Shown: positions 24,032 through 33,703, counted from the stretch's first letter. The stretch: DNA of 64,000 bases from Acidobacteriaceae bacterium KBS 146 (GCA_000688615.1 JHVA01000001.1:1426001-1490000); one strand, 5' to 3'. The notes: a model not told the origin generated them from the sequence alone. Numbers and translations are program-made.

Positions 24032-24796
24032 GTGAAGATTTCTTCGAAAGAAAATCGCGGCGCGACACTGCAGGAGCTCGCCTCCATTTGTTCCACCTTT
24101 GCCGTCGCCCTTTTCGTCATGACTTTCCTCTTCCAGAACTTTGTCATCCCTTCTTCTTCGATGGCAAGCACGCTGCTGGTTGGCGACCATGTTCTTGTTG
24201 AGCGCGTCACGCTTGCGCCATCTTCTCCGATGGCGTCCTTTCTTCCCTATGGCGAGCTCAAACAGGATGAGCCTATCGTCTTCTTCCGCCCTGCACCTAA
24301 CGACAAGGGAGGACATGACATCCTCATCAAGCGAGTCATCGGACTTCCCGGCGATCGCATCCATCTCCGCAACGGCACTGTCTATCGCAATGGCATCGCG
24401 CTGCACGAGCCCTACGCCGCCCTTCCCACGTCAGCCAACTACGACCCCTACAACGACGATTTCCCTGCCATCCCCTCCGATCAGGGGCGCGACGTTCTCG
24501 CATCCTGGTCCGTAGATCTACCCAGTCACATCCAGGGAGAAGATATCGTTGTTCCGGCCGGCTATTACTTCATGATGGGCGACAATCGCACCAACAGTTT
24601 CGATAGTCGTTATTGGGGCTTTGTCCCTCGCGCCAATCTCATTGGACGACCGCTTTTCGTCTATTGGTCCTTTGAGACACCGGAAGACCAGCAATATAGG
24701 ACTTCCGCGTCTGAAACGACTGCCTTTGCTTTTCATCAATTCCTTCACTTCTTCGACCAGACTCGCTGGAGCAGAACGCTCAAGCGAGTCAATTAG
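24032..24796 (+). CDS. lepB: Signal peptidase I
   Basis: Membrane-bound serine endopeptidase that removes signal peptides. One transmembrane anchor lies at residues about 17-38 (STFAVALFVMTFLFQNFVIP). The catalytic Ser is in SSSMASTLLVGDHVLV and the Lys in IKRVIGLPGD; box E is GDNRTNSFDSRYWG. The 254-residue length and the long insert (residues about 130-165) are within the family range. It begins with GTG 24032, supported by AGGAG seven bases upstream. It follows rph. A second, shorter signal peptidase I gene lies at 45698-46315; the two share only the motifs, so they probably differ in substrate range. Confidence 0.93.
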   Translation: MKISSKENRGATLQELASICSTFAVALFVMTFLFQNFVIPSSSMASTLLVGDHVLVERVTLAPSSPMASFLPYGELKQDEPIVFFRPAPNDKGGHDILIKRVIGLPGDRIHLRNGTVYRNGIALHEPYAALPTSANYDPYNDDFPAIPSDQGRDVLASWSVDLPSHIQGEDIVVPAGYYFMMGDNRTNSFDSRYWGFVPRANLIGRPLFVYWSFETPEDQQYRTSASETTAFAFHQFLHFFDQTRWSRTLKRVN

Positions 24797-24836
24797 CGTC
24801 TTCGGAAGACCCCTTTTCTTGCGTAACGACACCAGT

Positions 24837-27800
24837 CTAAAACGTGACGTGCGCCGCAAGCTGCCAGTCACGGTTGCCGGAGACGCTGGATGGGCGGCCG
24901 AAGCTGGTTCCCACCGTGTCGGCACGGTTCTGGCCGAAGTCGGCCGCGTATGTGCTCCCCACCGGCATGGTTACGTTGATTCCGCCGAAGGTGTGCTTGT
25001 GCGTGACATTAAGGCAATCCGCCTGAAGGATGAGCTTGAAGCGCTCACGGCTCAGGGGGAACTGCCTCCGCAGACTCATATCCACGTTGTAGTAGCTGGG
25101 GTTTTGCAGATCCAGCGCACGGGTGCGGGGCGCGTTGCCCAGAAGCGTGACGCAGGCCTTGTAGTTGGGATTTTTGGTCGGGCTCTGACCGGGGATATAA
25201 GCGCCCAGATTCGCCGCGCAGGTGCCAGCCGAGCCGAGGGACTCCGGAGCCTGGAAGGCGGTGTAGTCGATCTTGGAGCTGTCGCCTCCGGGATTGGCTC
25301 CTGTTGCTCCATCACCCCAGTTCCCCACGCGGGCGTGCCCGGTAAGGTAAGCCTTCGAGTTGAGATTGAGATCCGGCATGCACTGGCCCTGCCCCGGCGA
25401 GTTGCAGCCGGAGTAGACCACCGCCAGCGGCGTTCCTGAGGTGTAGCGATAGATGCCGGACATCTGCCAGCCGCCCGCAAAGGCACGCACTAGCCAGTTG
25501 CCGTCACCGATCCCTCCCTTGCCGAACGGAAGCTGATAGACGCCGAAGATCGCCAGGTTCTGGGGCACTGAGGTCGCCGCCCACGAGCGCTCGATGCTGC
25601 CCTGCTTGTAGCTCATGCCTCCGCCACTGATGGCCGACGCAGGGATATCGAATCCGCTGCGGAAGGTTCCGTCATCGGCAAGATTCTTGGCGTAGGTGTA
25701 GTTGACCGTGTAGCTCAGCCCCTTCCAGGGACGCTGACTGAGACTGAGCTGAAAGGAGTGATAACTGTTGTTGCCCACGTTTTGTCCCCAGGTATCGGAG
25801 ACGCTGGAGTACTGCGGAAACGCGACCAGCATCTGCGCAATGGTCGCACGCGCAGCTCCCGAGCTCGTGCTGGCGGCTGCGGTAAAGGCTGGATACGGCG
25901 CACCGACCCCAGGGAGAATTGCCTGGGCCCGAGCGATGTTCGCCGACGTTGCCGGAGCGGAGAGCAGCGGCGTATTTCCTGTCGCATCATAGGCTCCGCC
26001 AAGCGACGCTAGATATCCCGGATTGAGCTGATTTGCCCAATAGCCGCGAGCGTTGGAGCCTCCGGTCACGAGGAAGTGGCTCTGGCTGCCGGCGTAGTTC
26101 AGGCTGATGGTCAACGAGTTCGTGATCGCTCGCTGCACACCGGCGTTCCAGAAGTTGAACGTCGGCGCGCGCCCCGAAAGATAGGGATCCGCAAAGCCCA
26201 CGCTGCTGGCCTGCACAAAACCTGAAGAGCCGACATAGTTGCCGGTATTCAGGAGCTGCGCTTGAGCTGTCGGACCAACCGGAGAAGGCAGATCATAGCC
26301 TGGTCCTCCAAAGGCGGTGTTCGCCAGTCCCATCGCCTGGAAGCCCGCACTGTTGTTGAGATAAAACGCCGGACCGTTCACCGAATCGGTAAAGCTGGGC
26401 GAAACGGAGTAGCCGAGCTGGCCCGTTCCTGAAGCCGCTCCGCTCCGTCCGCCGACACCGCCTCCGTGGGAGTAAAAGAGGCCGAAACCGGCATGGAGGA
26501 CGGTCTTTTCATCGATGGAATAAGCCAGTCCTACACGGGGGCCAAAGTTCTTCCAGTAGGTCTGGACCGGAGTGCGGCAGTTGCAGCTCACGCCTGCTCC
26601 ATGATCTCCCGCAAACTGGACCATTCCCTGGTTCCCCGTGACGGCATTGGTGAGGTTGGGATTAAGAAATGACCAGCGGTCATGCGCCTCACGATAAGGC
26701 GGCAGATAATCCCATCGGAATCCGAGATTGAGCGTCAGCTTCGGCGTGACCTTCCAGTCGTCCTGCACGTAAGGTGCGATCGTGCGATACCGCCCTCCAA
26801 GAACACCGAACGACTGAATCGTCAGCGAGCTGCTGCTGACTGCACCCAGCATGTAGCTGGCATACGAATAGCCTGAGCCCGTTGTGTAAGCATTGCTTCC
26901 GCTGGGAAGTGCCGTCGAGCTGGTGGAGTACGTGATGGGCACGATACCGGACGGACCATCGTAGGTCGAGGCGTTCGACTGCAGCCACTGGATCTGAAAA
27001 CCGGCCGTTAGCGTGTGCCTGCCTGCCGTGTAGATCACGTTGTCGAGCGCTGTGTAGGTGTTCGCAACCGAGGTGAAAGTTGCCGCCGAGGCTCCGGCAG
27101 CCGTCCATTTGGTCGGAGCATTGGAGCCGCTGAAGTTCGCTCCGGGAAACTCCTCCGAAGACTGTCCTGGAGGAAGATTCGAGATGCCTGCTGCCGTGGC
27201 CGCGTAATCGGGAACCACCTGCGTCGGATTCGTCACCGGAGGTCCGCCCATCTGCACAAAGCCGTACTTGAACTGATTGACCAGACGGGGCGAGATCGTC
27301 CAGGCATGCTCCAGACTTGCGATATTGATCTTGATTCGAGCAAGAGAGGCCTGTGCATACGGCAGAGGAAGCGTTGGATTGGCACCAACCGTGAAGGGCA
27401 CGTTGAGACGGCTTCCTTGCGAGGTGACAAATGAAATCCTCTGCGATGGCGTTAGATCGAAGTCTGCACGTCCAACATAAGACCAGTTGTCATACCCGGT
27501 AGCCACACCTCCGAGGTAGTTGTTGACGATCGTTGATCGCGTCGGAGCGGGCAAAAACTTTTGCATGTACTGTGCAATCGGTGAAAGCTGGCTGGCCGGA
27601 ATCTTATTGTTGGGATATGCATACCGGCAGATTTTGCCTTTATTGGCAGCGGTACAGGCTCCAGTAGAGGTCGGGTCATAGATGATGTAACCGGGTCCGC
27701 CATTGGCAGACAGAAGCTCGCTGAAGTCGCCAGCACGCATCTTCGTCGTCGGAACTGAAAGCAACCCCGGATTGACTCCATTGCGCCCGTGATAGCGGTC

Positions 27801-28787
27801 ATAGGTAAAACTGAAGAACCCTTTGTGTTTCGTCAACGGAATGGGTCCACCCGCCGTTAGAGCCATCTCGTTCTGATTCTCATACGGTTTGCGCGCCGGA
27901 GCCTTTGTGCCATCCGCCAGTGTCCGCGTCGCTGCTTTGGACGTATACGACCACGTATCGAAGATCGTGTTGCGCACGTAGATGTTCGCCGAACCGTGAT
28001 ACTGGTTTCCTCCCGACTTGACGGTAAAGTTCATCAGGCCGGCGCCCTGGTACTCGACGGGGATGGAGCTGGTCAGCACCTGAAACTGATCCACAGCCTC
28101 AATAGGAACCGAGTTGAAGATGACACGGTTGTCGCCCTGCTGGTTGGCCGTCGTGATGGGAATTCCGTCGATGTAAAGCTCGGCGAGATAGTTGCCGGTT
28201 CCGCTGATGATCGGAGAGCGGGCTCCACTCTGCGCACCGGGCATCAGCGTCGCAAATGCCGTGGCATCGCGCTGTTGTCCACTCATCTGGATGGGAAGAT
28301 TGGCGTAGGTTTCGTTCTCCATCACGCCGCCGAGCGTAGCGTTGGTGGTCTCAAGCGCGGGCGGGGCTTCATTGACGGTGACGCTGACATCGGTAGCCCC
28401 AAGCGTGAGCTTCGGATCGAAACCCGTCACCTTCATGGCGTTGATCTGCAGATTGTCCTGCACCAGCGTCTTGAACCCCTGGGCGCGCACCGTAATCCGG
28501 TACGGTCCGGGTAACAGAGGCGTCATGTCGTACAGTCCGGCTCCCGAGGTGGTCCTGGTTGTGGAAACACCGGTCGCTGTATTGACCGCCGTGACGCTGG
28601 CGTCACTGATCACCGCTCCGGAAGGATCGGTCACGGTGCCCTGCAATCCGCCCTGGCCACCGGTCTGCGCTTGAGAGATTCCGCAGACAAAGAACCATGA
28701 CAACACCAGGAAAGTTCCTAAACTTCCAAACAGCCGAAGTCCAAGTGGGCGGGGCAATCGCAGTATAGAAACTAATTGGTATGACAT
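24837..28787 (-). CDS. TonB-dependent receptor with carboxypeptidase-regulatory-like N-terminus
   Basis: Outer-membrane protein of 1,316 residues. A signal peptide ends near GISQAQ (residue 41). Residues 46-130 form a carboxypeptidase regulatory-like beta domain (LQGTVTDPSGAVISDASVT, then TGVSTTRTTSGAGLYDM and GPYRITVRAQGFKTL). A plug-like region with YIDGIPITTANQQ, EAVDQFQVLTSSIPVEYQG and FTVKSGGNQYHGSANIY follows, then a long beta-barrel ending in HVTF, the terminal Phe expected for BAM recognition. No TonB box is obvious. This architecture is greatly expanded in Acidobacteria and is presumed to import glycans or other large substrates. GGAGG stands before ATG 28787. No transporter or glycoside hydrolase neighbour indicates the substrate. 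Confidence 0.9.
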   Translation of the reverse strand: MSYQLVSILRLPRPLGLRLFGSLGTFLVLSWFFVCGISQAQTGGQGGLQGTVTDPSGAVISDASVTAVNTATGVSTTRTTSGAGLYDMTPLLPGPYRITVRAQGFKTLVQDNLQINAMKVTGFDPKLTLGATDVSVTVNEAPPALETTNATLGGVMENETYANLPIQMSGQQRDATAFATLMPGAQSGARSPIISGTGNYLAELYIDGIPITTANQQGDNRVIFNSVPIEAVDQFQVLTSSIPVEYQGAGLMNFTVKSGGNQYHGSANIYVRNTIFDTWSYTSKAATRTLADGTKAPARKPYENQNEMALTAGGPIPLTKHKGFFSFTYDRYHGRNGVNPGLLSVPTTKMRAGDFSELLSANGGPGYIIYDPTSTGACTAANKGKICRYAYPNNKIPASQLSPIAQYMQKFLPAPTRSTIVNNYLGGVATGYDNWSYVGRADFDLTPSQRISFVTSQGSRLNVPFTVGANPTLPLPYAQASLARIKINIASLEHAWTISPRLVNQFKYGFVQMGGPPVTNPTQVVPDYAATAAGISNLPPGQSSEEFPGANFSGSNAPTKWTAAGASAATFTSVANTYTALDNVIYTAGRHTLTAGFQIQWLQSNASTYDGPSGIVPITYSTSSTALPSGSNAYTTGSGYSYASYMLGAVSSSSLTIQSFGVLGGRYRTIAPYVQDDWKVTPKLTLNLGFRWDYLPPYREAHDRWSFLNPNLTNAVTGNQGMVQFAGDHGAGVSCNCRTPVQTYWKNFGPRVGLAYSIDEKTVLHAGFGLFYSHGGGVGGRSGAASGTGQLGYSVSPSFTDSVNGPAFYLNNSAGFQAMGLANTAFGGPGYDLPSPVGPTAQAQLLNTGNYVGSSGFVQASSVGFADPYLSGRAPTFNFWNAGVQRAITNSLTISLNYAGSQSHFLVTGGSNARGYWANQLNPGYLASLGGAYDATGNTPLLSAPATSANIARAQAILPGVGAPYPAFTAAASTSSGAARATIAQMLVAFPQYSSVSDTWGQNVGNNSYHSFQLSLSQRPWKGLSYTVNYTYAKNLADDGTFRSGFDIPASAISGGGMSYKQGSIERSWAATSVPQNLAIFGVYQLPFGKGGIGDGNWLVRAFAGGWQMSGIYRYTSGTPLAVVYSGCNSPGQGQCMPDLNLNSKAYLTGHARVGNWGDGATGANPGGDSSKIDYTAFQAPESLGSAGTCAANLGAYIPGQSPTKNPNYKACVTLLGNAPRTRALDLQNPSYYNVDMSLRRQFPLSRERFKLILQADCLNVTHKHTFGGINVTMPVGSTYAADFGQNRADTVGTSFGRPSSVSGNRDWQLAAHVTF

Positions 28788-29006
28788 CTAGGCCTCCAAA
28801 ACGAAAAGCGGCCTCTCTACAAAAACGCCAAAAGACACACTTTTCCAATGGACCCTGACTTTACGAAATTTAATATGCAAATGTCAATTGACAAACTATT
28901 TCAATCCGGCACGTCATCCAATAAATGGACATACCAATTGCCCACGATTCGGTCCTTGAGCCAGCTAATTTAAATCCCTTGGCCCAATTGCCGGGAGTGC
29001 ACCCAC

Positions 29007-29735
29007 TCAGTGGCACGCCTGCACATCCTGAAACTCGCCGCCCGGGATCGCCTGTGCGGTCATTCCCTGTGCGCAGGCAAGAATCTTCTGATCAAGGGGA
29101 TCGTTAGCGAGCGAGTCCGGGGACACGTAGCTCAGGTTGGAACGCAACCCTAGAAAGCGATCACTGAGCTGCTGCACCATCGACTTCGCACTCTGCAGCA
29201 ACGGAAGGGCCTGCCGATCGGCATCGGTCGTTGCCGAGGCCGCAGCCATCGCCATCCGGCTCTCTGCGTTACTGCGATACCCTGCGATCCAACTCTGTTC
29301 CACCGGGTTGTTGGTACGGATGGCATTCTCAATGGCGCTTCGCCACTCCCGAATCACGGTCATCTCTTCGATCCCGGCGCGCAGAAAATCGCGCGAGTAT
29401 CCTTTCTCTTCCCTGACGGGTGCGGGAGCCGAGGCAGAAGTTGCGGGCTGTACCGCAGCGGGAGAAGCTGTCGGCAGCGTGAACACGATCCGACTGCCCT
29501 GAAAGCCCACCGTCGACTCGGTCACGCGCGCCAACCCTTCCACTTCGACATAGGAGTGCCCGTTCCGCTGGATGACCGGTATCTGACCGTCGTGTCCAGT
29601 CACCACCAGAGTCGTAATGGGGTGAGCGGTCTGGGCCGGCTTTGCAGGAGTAGTCTGCGCAAAGCCGGTCATCGCTCCGGAGGCTACAACCACAATCGCC
29701 GCTCTTCTGCTGAATCCGCTTCTCTTTCGCGCCAT
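29007..29735 (-). CDS. Secreted protein of unknown function
   Basis: A 242-residue protein. Residues 1-26 form a signal peptide, Tat-like at its start (KRSGFSRRAAIVVVASGAM, cleavage near FAQ). Residues about 41-90 (TTLVVTGHDGQIPVIQRNGHSYVEVEGLARV, paraphrased as a short all-beta domain) resemble the copper amine oxidase N-terminal-like beta domain often found at the start of secreted proteins. The remainder is helical, with a predicted amphipathic bundle (residues 110-230), and ends with a Cys-containing tail. ATG 29735 has GAGG six bases upstream; the longer in-frame reading to 29975 is not supported. No assigned function. Confidence 0.6.
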   Translation of the reverse strand: MARKRSGFSRRAAIVVVASGAMTGFAQTTPAKPAQTAHPITTLVVTGHDGQIPVIQRNGHSYVEVEGLARVTESTVGFQGSRIVFTLPTASPAAVQPATSASAPAPVREEKGYSRDFLRAGIEEMTVIREWRSAIENAIRTNNPVEQSWIAGYRSNAESRMAMAAASATTDADRQALPLLQSAKSMVQQLSDRFLGLRSNLSYVSPDSLANDPLDQKILACAQGMTAQAIPGGEFQDVQACH

Positions 29736-29915
29736 CTTCAACCTCGTTTCCCTAACCACAGGTATCATCCCATCACCGTGTTTGAGGAGTGGACCTTCCG
29801 TCCGATATTTCGGTGAGCGGCACTCCCTCTTTGAGAGGTCCAAGCATGGCAAAGCCCAAACCAGGAGTGGCAAGTCAGTTCCATCCCCAGACGTAGAATA
29901 AAAGAAGCAGCACGT

Positions 29916-30056
29916 ATGATTCCCGGCAAAAAGAACTCGGCTGAACCTGCTATCAGAGATGAAGTCCGGGGCCATCTCTCATCCCTCTCTGAAACCTTGC
30001 GCAGAAGTATTCGAGCCGAAGCGGTGGCTCGGCCAGACTTTCTTCGTGCTGTGTAA
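29916..30056 (+). CDS. Possible 46-residue basic small protein
   Basis: An open frame of 46 codons from ATG 29916 to TAA 30056, in the 358-base gap before the aldolase gene. The product is charged and helical (RDEVRGHLSSLSETLRRS). AGAAG lies about 9 bases before the ATG. The end of this frame is 37 bases before the aldolase start, so it could be a leader peptide or a separate small gene. No family is known; it may also be chance. Apart from it I see nothing in the gap. Confidence 0.3.
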   Translation: MIPGKKNSAEPAIRDEVRGHLSSLSETLRRSIRAEAVARPDFLRAV

Positions 30057-30093
30057 AATGACCCACACACCTAACCTCAGGAGAAGAAGAGCA

Positions 30094-31104
30094 ATGTCGA
30101 AGCTGACCCCAGGGAAACTCGCCGGACTTAAAGCTGTATCGGATTCTCGAGGCGTGATCGCCGCTGCCGCCATGGACCAGCGCGGCTCCCTCCAAAAGTC
30201 ACTGGCCAAGGAGCGGGGAGCAGCCGCTAACGCGCAGGATCTCGAACAGTTCAAGATTGACGTCACCGATGTCCTTACTCGCCATGCCTCCGCCATTCTG
30301 CTTGACCCTGAGTATGGCCTTCCCGCCTCGAAGGTACGCAACGGTAAGGGACTTCTGCTGGCCTACGAAAAGACCGGCTACGATGCCGCCACGCCCGGCC
30401 GTCTGCCTGACCTGCTCGACGTCTGGAGCGTGCGCCGCTTGAAGGAGGCTGGAGCGGACTGCATCAAGATTCTGCTGTACTACAGCCCTTATGAGAAGAC
30501 CGCGGTCAACGATCACAAGCATGCATGGATTGAACGGATCGGCGACGAGTGCCTTGCCCATGACATTCCGTTCTTTCTTGAGACCGTTGGCTACGACGCT
30601 GAGGGTGGCGATGAGAAGTCACTCGCCTACGCGAAGAAGAAGCCGGAGATCGTCTCGGGCTCCATGGCCGAATTCGGCAAGGCCCGCTACAGCGTTGATG
30701 TCCTCAAGGTCGAGGTGCCTATCGAGATGTCCTTTGTAGAAGGCACGCGCTCCTTCAAGGGAGAAAAGGCGTACACCCGCGCCGAGGCGCTGCAGCACTT
30801 CCGCGATTCCGAAGCGATGACCCACAAGCCGTTCATCTATCTCTCTGCAGGCGTCTCCAATCCGGTCTTCATCGAGACTCTTGAACTCGCTGCCGAGTCC
30901 GGAACCAAGTTCAATGGCGTGCTCTGCGGCCGCGCAACCTGGAAGGAAGGCATCCCGATCTTTGCGACGAAGGGTTCGAAGGCGTTCCGCGAATGGCTGG
31001 AGACCACAGGAGTGGAGAACATCAACAACGTTAATAACGCGTTGAAAGCAGCTTCGCCCTGGTACAAGAAGTTCGGCGTCGACAGCATGGAAGCCCTCGG
31101 CTAA
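30094..31104 (+). CDS. Class I tagatose-bisphosphate/fructose-bisphosphate aldolase (LacD type)
   Basis: Cytoplasmic aldolase that splits tagatose 1,6-bisphosphate (in LacD relatives) or fructose 1,6-bisphosphate into DHAP and glyceraldehyde 3-phosphate through a Schiff base. The 336-residue product begins MSKLTPGKLAGLKAVSDSRG and has the LacD features AAAMDQRGSLQKSL, LLAYEKTGYD, ADCIKILLYYSPYE, and KVEVPIEMSFVEG, in which the lysine of VLKVEVP is the likely catalytic base. An aldolase with LacD-type sequence stands alone here without lac or gat genes, so it may act as the glycolytic FBP aldolase. ATG 30094 is preceded by AGGAG at about 11 bases. A strong terminator follows. Confidence 0.85.
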   Translation: MSKLTPGKLAGLKAVSDSRGVIAAAAMDQRGSLQKSLAKERGAAANAQDLEQFKIDVTDVLTRHASAILLDPEYGLPASKVRNGKGLLLAYEKTGYDAATPGRLPDLLDVWSVRRLKEAGADCIKILLYYSPYEKTAVNDHKHAWIERIGDECLAHDIPFFLETVGYDAEGGDEKSLAYAKKKPEIVSGSMAEFGKARYSVDVLKVEVPIEMSFVEGTRSFKGEKAYTRAEALQHFRDSEAMTHKPFIYLSAGVSNPVFIETLELAAESGTKFNGVLCGRATWKEGIPIFATKGSKAFREWLETTGVENINNVNNALKAASPWYKKFGVDSMEALG

Positions 31105-31140
31105 TTCCATCGCCGCAGGCTGATCTTCGAAACAGAATAT

Positions 31141-31180
31141 AAAGCGGCGGACCCTTTAGAGTCCGCCGCTTTTCTTTTTT
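31141..31180 (+). terminator. Terminator of the LacD-type aldolase gene
   Basis: AAAGCGGCGGAC (31141-31152) pairs perfectly with GTCCGCCGCTTT (31161-31172) around an 8-base loop, followed by a T-rich tail. Standard rho-independent terminator, 37 bases after the stop. Confidence 0.9.
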
Positions 31181-31243
31181 TTACTATGAATAAACCGCAT
31201 CGTCTGTAAATCTATTGCTCTCGTACAACGTCCAGAAATCTTG

Positions 31244-31284
31244 AAAAAAAAAAGAGCGGGGCCGACGGGATTGCAGCCCCGCTC
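31244..31284 (-). terminator. Terminator of the SulP gene
   Basis: On the minus strand GAGCGGGGC (31276-31284 read in reverse) pairs with GCCCCGCTC (31254-31262) and is followed by ten T residues (31253-31244). It sits 17 bases after the SulP stop codon. Confidence 0.88.
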
Positions 31285-31301
31285 CTGCGAAAAATCAAAC
31301 T

Positions 31302-32846
31302 CTAGGTCACCGTCTCGCTGACCGGTGCGCGATACCTCAGATGGAGCTTCTCCATCTCGATGTTGACGGCCTGGCCGTTCTGCTCCAGACGCTCTGTCCA
31401 GCTCTCAATCACCTCAATGCAGGCGTGATCGATGTAACGGAGATTGGAGCAGTGGACATGGACGATGCCGCTTCCCGGCTTCACCTGATCGAGAGTCTGG
31501 GTGATCTTCGGAATCGATACGAACGTTCCGATTCCGGAGAGATGAACGTGCGTATCGCCGTTCTCCTCCACCAGACGAGTCTCAAGGTGCGTCACCGTGT
31601 ACAGCAACCGCAACAAGGACAAGGCGACACCAACGACGACACCGGTCAGAAGATCGGTAGCGACAATTGTGAGCATGGAAGCGAAGTAGATCAGCACCGG
31701 CACCTTTCCGAACCGCGCCAACTTACGGACCTCAGCAGGCTTCACCAGCTTGACGCCGACGAAGATGAGCACGGCAGCCAGGCTCGCTGTCGGGATCATC
31801 CGGAGGATGGAAGCCAGAACAAGCACGGAGAGCAGCATCCATGCACCGTGCAGAATCGCGGAGCGCCGGGTCTCGGCTCCCGCCTGCACATTGGTCGAGC
31901 TGCGGACGATCACGCCAGTCATCGGCAGCGCACCGACCAAACCGCACAGAATATTGCCGACACCCTGAGCGGCCAGTTCGCGATCGTAGTTGGTCTTCCA
32001 CCGCGTCTGCATCTGCTCCACAGCCGCTGCGGAAAGCAGTGTCTCCGCACTCGCGATAAAGCCAAGTGCAAGAGCGGTTCCGACGATTGAAGACAGCGAC
32101 ATTCCCTGAAGCGAGCTCAGGCTGGGAAACGAAATCATCTGGACCAGATTTTCAGGAACCTTAATCCGGTTGACGCCGAGATGAAAGATTTGAGCCAGCG
32201 TGGTAGCAGCCGTAATTCCGAGCAAAGCTCCCGGAATCAGCTTGAGCCTGGTGGGCCGGAATCTCTCCCACAAAAGCATGACCACCATCGTCGTCACTCC
32301 GACGAGTGCTGCGGCCTCTTCCTTGCTTCCATTCAACGGAAACAAGCCTCCAAAGATCGCCTCCCACATGCCGATGATGTTCGCCGGTCCGCTATGCTTC
32401 GGCGACCGGTCGAGCACCACGTGAAACTGTTGAATCACAATCAACACGCCGATGCCGGCAAGCATTCCGTGGATGACCTCAGGGGAGATGGCCCGGAAGT
32501 ATCGGCCCGTCTTCAACAAACCGGCGACCAGTTGCACCGCGCCGGCAATCATCAAAAGCGGTCCCAGGGCGCCAATACCGTGCTCGCGGACAAGTTCAAA
32601 GACGATGACCGCAAGTCCCGCTGCAGGGCCGCTGACCTGCAGCGGCTGCCCCGATAGAAAGCCGACGATCAGGCCGCCGATGATACCTGTTACCAACCCT
32701 GAGGCCGGAGGCATTCCCGAAGCCAGCGCGATGCCCATGCAGAGCGGCAGCGCGACCAGAAACACAACAACGGATGCGGAAAGATCCCGCACGAATACGC
32801 CGCTCTTCTCAACTGTCTCGTTCTTAACGTGAGGTGGATTCGACAT
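31302..32846 (-). CDS. SulP-family anion transporter
   Basis: Inner-membrane transporter of 514 residues with 12-14 hydrophobic segments (residues about 22-430) and a C-terminal STAS domain (about 435-514; VHVHCSNLRYIDHACIEVIE). The N-terminal SulP pattern VALPLCMGIALASGMPPASGL and the middle GALPMTGVIVRSSTNVQAGA are clear. SulP proteins carry sulfate, bicarbonate or other anions. The stop of the carbonic anhydrase gene is 11 bases upstream, so bicarbonate (BicA-like use) is the favoured substrate, as inference. ATG 32846 is preceded by GGGAGAA. The gene ends in a strong terminator. Confidence 0.9.
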   Translation of the reverse strand: MSNPPHVKNETVEKSGVFVRDLSASVVVFLVALPLCMGIALASGMPPASGLVTGIIGGLIVGFLSGQPLQVSGPAAGLAVIVFELVREHGIGALGPLLMIAGAVQLVAGLLKTGRYFRAISPEVIHGMLAGIGVLIVIQQFHVVLDRSPKHSGPANIIGMWEAIFGGLFPLNGSKEEAAALVGVTTMVVMLLWERFRPTRLKLIPGALLGITAATTLAQIFHLGVNRIKVPENLVQMISFPSLSSLQGMSLSSIVGTALALGFIASAETLLSAAAVEQMQTRWKTNYDRELAAQGVGNILCGLVGALPMTGVIVRSSTNVQAGAETRRSAILHGAWMLLSVLVLASILRMIPTASLAAVLIFVGVKLVKPAEVRKLARFGKVPVLIYFASMLTIVATDLLTGVVVGVALSLLRLLYTVTHLETRLVEENGDTHVHLSGIGTFVSIPKITQTLDQVKPGSGIVHVHCSNLRYIDHACIEVIESWTERLEQNGQAVNIEMEKLHLRYRAPVSETVT

Positions 32847-32857
32847 GGGTTTCTCCC

Positions 32858-33532
32858 TTATGCAATCTTTTTGCGATCCTGAGGCTTAATTGCGCTGGTC
32901 TGCTCTTCAGCCAGCAGAGCGCGGAAACTTCCCTGCTCCTGATCGAATTGCTGAATGCCGCCTGTACCGATGTCGTAGACCCATCCATGAATCTGGACCG
33001 TAGAGTTCTTAAGGGCCTCATCCACGGCGGGATGAGCCCGCAGATTTTGCAGCTGCGCAATGACGTTTGCCTCGGTCAGCAGCCGCAGCTTCTGTTCAAA
33101 CGAGAGGGACGTCGCTCCCTTCAGCAGGTGCGTCAGCCACTTCGAAGACGGCCCCGCATGTTGGAGGTACGATCGCACCGCCGGCAGCGCCTCGATCTTT
33201 TCGCTCTCGAGAATTCCCTTCATGGCACCGCAGTCCGAGTGCCCGCAGACGATGACATCGGGGATCCTGAGGACCCGGATCGCATACTCAATCGTGGCCG
33301 CAATACCGCTCGAGATCTCAGTCGAAGGAGGGACGAGGTTTCCGACGCTACGGCACGGAAACAGCGTACCCGGCTCGCATTGCATGACGACCTCAGGAAC
33401 GACGCGGGAGTCTGAGCAGCAGATGAACAGCGCCTGTGGCTGCTGCCCCTTCGCTAATTGCTCATATAAACCAGACTGCTGAGGAAAGATATTGGAACGG
33501 AATCGTGCGTAACCATCGATCAGTTGCTGCAT
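32858..33532 (-). CDS. Beta-class carbonic anhydrase
   Basis: Zinc enzyme that interconverts CO2 and bicarbonate. The 224-residue protein has the beta-CA ligands: C39 and D41 in CCSDSR, and H98 and C101 in VCGHSDCGAM. Other family stretches are RSVGNLVPP, the AATIEYA helix, and HGWVYDIGTG near the C-terminus. ATG 33532 (AGAGG upstream) is preferred to GTG 33544. It is the first gene of a pair with a SulP transporter (11-base gap), a common arrangement that couples bicarbonate uptake with hydration. No signal peptide, so cytoplasmic. Confidence 0.95.
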   Translation of the reverse strand: MQQLIDGYARFRSNIFPQQSGLYEQLAKGQQPQALFICCSDSRVVPEVVMQCEPGTLFPCRSVGNLVPPSTEISSGIAATIEYAIRVLRIPDVIVCGHSDCGAMKGILESEKIEALPAVRSYLQHAGPSSKWLTHLLKGATSLSFEQKLRLLTEANVIAQLQNLRAHPAVDEALKNSTVQIHGWVYDIGTGGIQQFDQEQGSFRALLAEEQTSAIKPQDRKKIA

Positions 33533-33641
33533 AGACCTCTCCACGGGCGGGACGCTGAATAGCGCGGAAGCCCTTGAAATTCGCGGTAACAGAGACGTCA
33601 GATCGAGGCTGAGATCAATCCAGAGTGGAGATCTCTGCGTA

Positions 33642-33675
33642 TTGCTGGTCTTTTCAAGACAGATCAGGCCAGCAA
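33642..33675. terminator. Nested hairpin upstream of carbonic anhydrase
   Basis: TTGCTGG (33642-33648) pairs with CCAGCAA (33669-33675), and GTCTT-TTC-AAGAC (33648-33660) forms an inner stem. It lies 29 bases after the stop of the minus-strand gene at 33704, so it may end that transcript. Confidence 0.45.
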
Positions 33676-33703
33676 CATTCTGACGAAGTTGTGCGAGAGA
33701 GAT

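Noticed and set aside
29959..30093. N-terminal extension of the LacD-type aldolase
   Set aside because: The extra 45 residues are unlike any aldolase; ATG 30094 coincides with the family start.
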